Both the position numbers and the translations under genes were made by a program. This document shows positions 45,017 to 64,000 of a stretch of DNA of 64,000 bases, one piece after another. The notes under the pieces were generated by a model. That model saw only the letters and a program-made list of their open reading frames with translations. It did no database searches and was not told the origin of the DNA. The number at the start of each line of letters is the position of its first letter. Within the stretch, counting starts at the first letter, position 1. Source of the stretch: Lutjanus erythropterus (Eukaryota; Chordata; Actinopteri; Lutjaniformes; Lutjanidae); assembly GCA_020091685.1 (NCBI GenBank), contig CM034605.1:8673019-8737018 (forward strand), in the 5' to 3' direction.

Positions 45017-47926
45017 AATCCCCATGTTCTAGCTTCTGTTGCATCTTCCTAAGGTCAGGTCATGAACTTCTTGCGCGTCTTCATGATAGTTGAAATCGAC
45101 CTTGGCCCTCTTCTCACCCTTTGGTCTGTACACACTACCAACTGGTGCTATATTTAGGATTCAGGATTCAGCTGTTTGTCTGTGTTGCCTCACATGATTA
45201 GGTCAACCTCTGTTTAGCCTCTGCTACATTACTATGGTGTTACATGTTCGTTATTTGATTTATGTGCATTTAAATGAGTCAAATCTAACGGTCCCCCAAC
45301 CATGCAATAAAATAAAGACCTACTGAAAGGGAAGCCTGTGGTTAGACAACCACAAACTTATGTCTGGAAAACTAGCACTATGTTTGCTTTTTTAAAATTC
45401 AAAATCTATCCTGTTAGCATTACTCTTCCCTCAGTATCTCTGCTGCAGGATATGAGCATGCTTTATTGTTTCAATGCCTATTTCCAGTACAATGTCACTC
45501 TGACTGTGAACAGTACTTTTTCTGCCTGTGATTGGGCCTGACACCTGCACTCACCAACTTGCCACCAAACATGATTCTCATGTGGCCAAGGTCTCAGGTT
45601 CAAGGTAATTCGTTCACAGCTTCATGTGATGTGCCAAAACATGACCCCCATTTTTATTTGGCATCTCTCCCACCTCCAGTGCTAGAAACGGCTTCCCTCA
45701 TGTGCCACAATCGAAACATTTTCCTCTCATCCTTATTGCTAACATATTAGCATGACATTCTTCCATCCATGCTGTCATACGGAGATGGATGATAAAAGCA
45801 CCAAGGGCTGTGCCAGCCAACTCAGGCCATGTTGCCACTGTCACCAGTCCCGTGTCCTGGGAGAGACCGGAGTGCTCCCCTGGGTGTATGTCTGACTCCA
45901 GGCTAGGCTAACGGACAGGTCAAGCAATGCACAGCAATAGTCGGGGGCACTTGACGAGAAAAGGCTAGGTGTGGTGTGTCTTGTTGAGTCACTGTTAAAA
46001 TGTCCAAGTCTAGTTTGAGTTGCTTTGTGCACTGATGTTTGCACACAAGTGGAAACTTTAACCAAGCTCTGCATTGCACTTACCAAACTATTTGATACAT
46101 ATTGTAATTTGTACATAATGTTTTAATTTAGGATAATGGCATTTAGATAATGCAATAAGACTTATGTTCTCTATGTGGATGAATATGTTTTGTGTTTGTC
46201 TCTTTAAAAAGCCAAGGCATCTCATATTGCTGTAACAGAACCCCACATGGCATGTCTGTTGATTCACACTGTTGGCTGGTAATGTGGACGTTTAACAAAA
46301 CATCCAAATGGTACCATTGATTTTGCCTCATCCAACCAGACATCTTGTGTTGTCATTTTATTGCGGTTCTTTTTTTTTTTTTTTTTTTTTGTTAAACAAG
46401 GCTAATGTTTATTTAGGCAGGTTCAGATGGACTGCTCACGATTTATTAATTATTGGCCAAATTCGGTGTATATACCTTTTGATTGCACTTTATTTCCCTG
46501 AACACTAATGAGACGCAACTGTACTTTATACTAAATAAGACAAAAATTAGAAATCATAGGGTCTTTATTAGACACAATTAGACCCTTTATTAGACTTTCT
46601 TGGAGGGTAAGTAGGGACACATTACAACACAACTGTACTGTAAAATCAAGTTTAGTATTTCCCACTGTTAAACCTTTATTAGAGCGAAATTTGGGAAATT
46701 TTACAAAACAACTGAACTATAAGTGTATTGTTTCCCACGACCATGGACAAAATATTCCTCTACCTAGTAGATGTTTACACTACAGTTCTGTTGTAATGTG
46801 ACCCTAATTACCTTCTAATAATAAGTGTAATAAATGGTCTAATACTGTCTATTAAAGAGCATATTTCAGGTTTTTGTCTAATTTGATACAAATTCTGCTA
46901 TGTCTTACTAATGTACTGTAAAATAGAGTGCAACCCATTTTGAAGATTTCAGCTCTCTTCACCCCCCAAGTCTTGTAAACACTAGACCAGACATCTTCCA
47001 CTTTACCCTTTCACTCTTAACTTGATGTGCTTGCAAAATTATTACAGAAACTGTTAATACAGACGAGAACTTTAATGACTTTTGCCTTGCAAATTGGTCA
47101 TGCTGTCACTGGTGAGACATTTAGTTTGTTAGAGATTGTTTGCATCACCATATGAAGTACTTTCCTTTCAATTTTTGTTTTATTTTGAAGAGTAACATAA
47201 GCATAAGCAACCCAAGCGTATTTCTGTGAATATGTCACTTTGTTTTAGAGAGATTTGAATGACTTTTTTTGTATTTATGATTATAATTTGTATTGTTAAT
47301 GTTGTGTAACCTGATTGTTTGCTAATTCTGTCATACTACATTTTGTCACTTAACAGCCACAGCACAAATCACGCAGGCGTAATTATGTGCTGCTGCCATG
47401 ATTCATCTAGCATCACTGTTGCGTATAATGTCATGATTTTTGAGGTGTACACTAACTACTACTTTAATGAGTTTTGGAGAGACGCTGATGAAAAATCTGC
47501 AAACGTGAATCTGCAAAAAGAAGGGATGTTAAAATTGAGTTTGTACGTGTTTTTATTATGGCCTAACCAATGTCATGTTTTTTGCCACCACTCTCACCAA
47601 AGTGCTTGTTCAAAGAAAGCAGATGGATGACTAACACCACCACTGGTCTGCGATGGACTGCCACTCTGTTTGTGTCTGAAAGAAAAAAATCCTTTGAAAC
47701 TGATGTCAATGTTAGCCAAAATGACCACTCTGCTTCTTTTACATTTCCCATTGTGTGTCTGGAGTAAGGTGACGATCTTGAATTTTATATCCTGTGGATT
47801 AATACTGGAAGTACAAGATAACCTTAGGTGTAGAAACAGTAGCTTTTCACATTTTATCATGTTTTGATTGAAGACATTTTACATACATTTTAGTCAGTTT
47901 GTGTGGTGCAGTTGTACCCAGTTTAA

Positions 47927-47932
47927 AATAAA
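47927..47932 (+). terminator. Distal polyadenylation signal, probably KLHL28
   Basis: AATAAA followed by a T/G-mixed stretch, before the convergent C14orf28 gene. Confidence 0.5.
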
Positions 47933-47959
47933 TGCCTGCCTTAAAAGGTACTGCCTGCT

Positions 47960-49352
47960 TCTCTGTGGCTCTTTTTATACCCATCCATGAAATGCACATG
48001 TACGACAGAATAAATCAATACAAAATGTACTCCAAAATATTTGTATTTGCATTTTAAAGACAGTCTCAGCATAGAAAAACAGAAGTCGAAAACTAATTAC
48101 AATCAAGGATTTATACTAGACAGAATTCCCTTTCCCAGACTTCCCTTGGCAGAGGCACTGTGTGATATCAGTAAGTCTTTTGAGGTTAAAAAACAAAAAC
48201 AAAAAAACACGTAAATACATATTCCCTGTGTTGGCAACTGCAGTTTGTGCTGAGTTTGCATGTTAAAATGCTTGAATTTAATTCATTAGCAATGGACATG
48301 CTGCCAGCTTAGTGCCCTAGCAGCTGAACAGGTAATATTTAAGCTTGTAATTTCAGGAAAGACATAATCTAAAGAAGTCCAATTCTGCCAATGTGATGGG
48401 GGAAAAGATCCTGTATCTCAAAATGAGAAACTTTATGGAAACGACTTTGTATCTCAAAAAAATGACTTGTTATAGCTAAATACTGATAAACCTTCTTAAA
48501 ATAATGGCATCTTGTCTCAAAATACAGAGAAACCTAGTCAGCATGATGACTCAGTGTCACTGAATAAGGAACTCTGTCAAAAAAGTGAGTTAATATCTTG
48601 AAAAAATGAATAAGAATCATAAAATTATGAGTTTGTTTTTCAAAATGAGCTAGTATCTCACAATACTAAAAGAAAGAAGAGAAGCTTCTCATTATTTTGA
48701 CAAGATTTATCATTATATTCACTTGCAGGATCTTTTTTCCAGCACACTGGGGGAAAATGGCCTTGTATATATTTCAGACTGCCTTCAACCTATTTTCACA
48801 TTCACCCGTTATATTAAATGCCTGCAAAGAAATTAACCTGACATGGACCTTGGCCCTGTTTCATTGTTTCTTATCTTTAGACCACAGTGGAAATAGAAAA
48901 AGCACCTGTTTAACTGTAGGAGAGGGTTGATATGCATAAATGTAAAGTTAAACTGCCAATAGGAATGTGAGATATCAGTTTCTATAAAAGATAATCAAAT
49001 AATACACCCTCACAGTGTAATTTTTTACCATGACAATGGCATACGATGCACATTACTCACTGATATTGTTATTTATGCATATCAACCCAGAACTATTGTA
49101 GTCCATTATAATCTTGGATTCCAAGCATCCCCAAAAAGAAGTAATTTCCATGTAGCACAGTAAAATTGTAAAAAAAAAAAAGTGTTGAGGCAAAGCAGAG
49201 GAAACAACAGCTGACAGAAACTAATGAAAAAAACAAAAACAAACAATGAAACATGATTTCAGTAATGCAATGCAATCTGTGGGGTCAGAACAAAATATAC
49301 AACAAAACATAGGATGGCTGGATGAATGCTTTGATGCTCATCTGTAAGGAGT
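47960..49352. other. Convergent intergenic region KLHL28 / C14orf28
   Basis: The region between two converging genes. It must include the C14orf28 3' untranslated region, though no minus-strand AATAAA was found close to the stop. A series of short phrases such as ATCTCAAAATGAG recur between 48410 and 48670 and suggest a decayed low-order repeat. No coding sequence is supported. Confidence 0.5.
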
Positions 49353-52518
<3,166 letters not shown>

Positions 52519-52787
52519 AGCTCTTTGTATTTCTTCATGTCTTACATCGGACTTAAAGCCAGATTTCCAAGTATGGGATTTTCCAGCTCTTTCCAATGAA
52601 TACCTAAAATGGTGATACTTCTGCTAGAAGCAGAACAATCTTGATTAAACGTCAAGTTTCCCCCCATATAAACACTGCTGTCTGTTTTCAACGGATAATC
52701 TAAGCGATGTGTAAATACAGTGCTGCCCTCTGCTGATTCTCGACGTAACTACGATCATGTCTAGAAGGAACCTTTGGTTTGCGAAAC

Positions 52788-52797
52788 CCTCGCGAGA
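52788..52797. promoter_or_regulatory. TCTCGCGAGA-type palindrome, copy 1 (one mismatch)
   Basis: CCTCGCGAGA followed by TCT. The motif TCTCGCGAGA is a known core-promoter element of CpG-island genes, bound by BANP and earlier reported for ZBTB33. Confidence 0.55.
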
Positions 52798-52947
52798 TCT
52801 CCACGCGTTGTTTCTTCCTCGAGCATTTTGTACATTTAATTACGTTTCATAATGTGCCAACACTTTGATTCTAATCTCGGTGGATTTTGGGCCAGAACAC
52901 TCTTGTTTAGGTCAGATAAGGATCATAGCTTGGGTCAGAATAATCAC

Positions 52948-52957
52948 TCTCGCGAGA
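52948..52957. promoter_or_regulatory. TCTCGCGAGA palindrome, copy 2 (perfect)
   Basis: Perfect TCTCGCGAGA, again followed by TCT and then CGCGCG a few bases on. Located 160 bases from copy 1, about 430 bases upstream of each start codon. Confidence 0.7.
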
Positions 52958-53388
52958 TCTTTCGCGCGTCTGGGGTTCCCCTCTATTTTTACCTTACCGT
53001 ACATCCGCTGAAACCCCGCCCATTACCACACCCCCTCGTGGGTAGCATAGCAGAACTGTGCATATTATTGGTTGTGTGGGTCTTACTTGTGCGTTATATT
53101 TAAGTATGTGATTGGCTGTCAGAGTTGAGAGTTTTCAAATAACCCCGCCCTTCCCCGTCGTTACACCCTCTACAAATGATACGTACAACCTTCGACACGA
53201 TTCTTGAAAGTTATACGCTGATTTTCAGCGCCAGTGTAGGGTTTGTGAACAGAGTGTGCGTCACCACCTGCCACTCGGACGCTTTTTCACTTAACTTAAG
53301 TTTTTGGCTGAACTCACGCGCTCTTCTTGTCAAGCAGTGAGTGTGCAGCAGGCAGACACATTTGAGGACGGACATTCAGGACCAAAAG

Positions 53389-64000
<10,612 letters not shown>

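Larger units (their letters stand above)
43776..47932 (+). other. klhl28: KLHL28 3' untranslated region (probable extent)
   Basis: Non-coding DNA after the KLHL28 stop, with possible poly(A) signals at 45306-45316 (overlapping AATAAA copies) and 47927-47932. A long 3' untranslated region of up to about 4.2 kb is inferred; no transcript evidence is available. It contains a GT microsatellite, an inverted-repeat element and a poly-T tract near 46370-46390. Confidence 0.45.
52519..53388. promoter_or_regulatory. Divergent C14orf28-MTHFD1 promoter region
   Basis: Only 870 bases separate the two start codons. The stretch is CG-rich with two CTCGCGAGATCT copies, GC-box-like CCCGCCC sites near 53018 and 53146, and an inverted CCAAT (GATTGGCTG) near 53110. 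No TATA box was noted. It looks like a CpG-type bidirectional promoter; transcription starts are not visible. Confidence 0.7.

Overview
The window is vertebrate nuclear DNA, most likely from a ray-finned (percomorph-type) fish. The genes are intron-rich, splice sites are almost all GT-AG, and the proteins are close to human orthologues. The spaces between exons hold microsatellites and short inverted-repeat elements typical of teleosts. No bacterial, phage, CRISPR or viral content was seen.

Six protein-coding genes could be modelled exon by exon, and the reading frame holds across every junction. From left to right: the 3' part of TMEM39B (+, 17-3703, start outside the window); CCDC28B (+, CDS 7871-12018); TOGARAM1 (-, CDS 16576-32472, 22 coding exons); KLHL28 (+, CDS 37789-43775); C14orf28/DORIP1 (-, CDS 49353-52518); and the first 21 coding exons of MTHFD1 (+, from 53389, running off the right edge).

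TOGARAM1, KLHL28 and C14orf28 keep the relative order and orientation known from human 14q21, with TOGARAM1 and KLHL28 divergent. TMEM39B and CCDC28B are neighbours on human 1p35, so the 12-15.6 kb gap is a synteny junction relative to tetrapods. C14orf28 and MTHFD1 share a divergent promoter of about 0.9 kb that carries two TCTCGCGAGA-type palindromes. CCDC28B and TOGARAM1 are both known cilium genes. MTHFD1 is the trifunctional cytosolic one-carbon folate enzyme. The genes do not form one pathway.

No new multigene system is evident. The points most worth a second look are: a TOGARAM1 model that lacks the first TOG domain of the human protein; Cys-box and His-box-like motifs in C14orf28 that resemble ubiquitin-specific proteases; the paired promoter motifs; an RFX X-box-like site near TOGARAM1; a 23-nt microexon in CCDC28B; and a family of long fold-back repeats, one of which lies in the KLHL28 3' untranslated region. 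Names rest on remembered family sequences, not on a database search.
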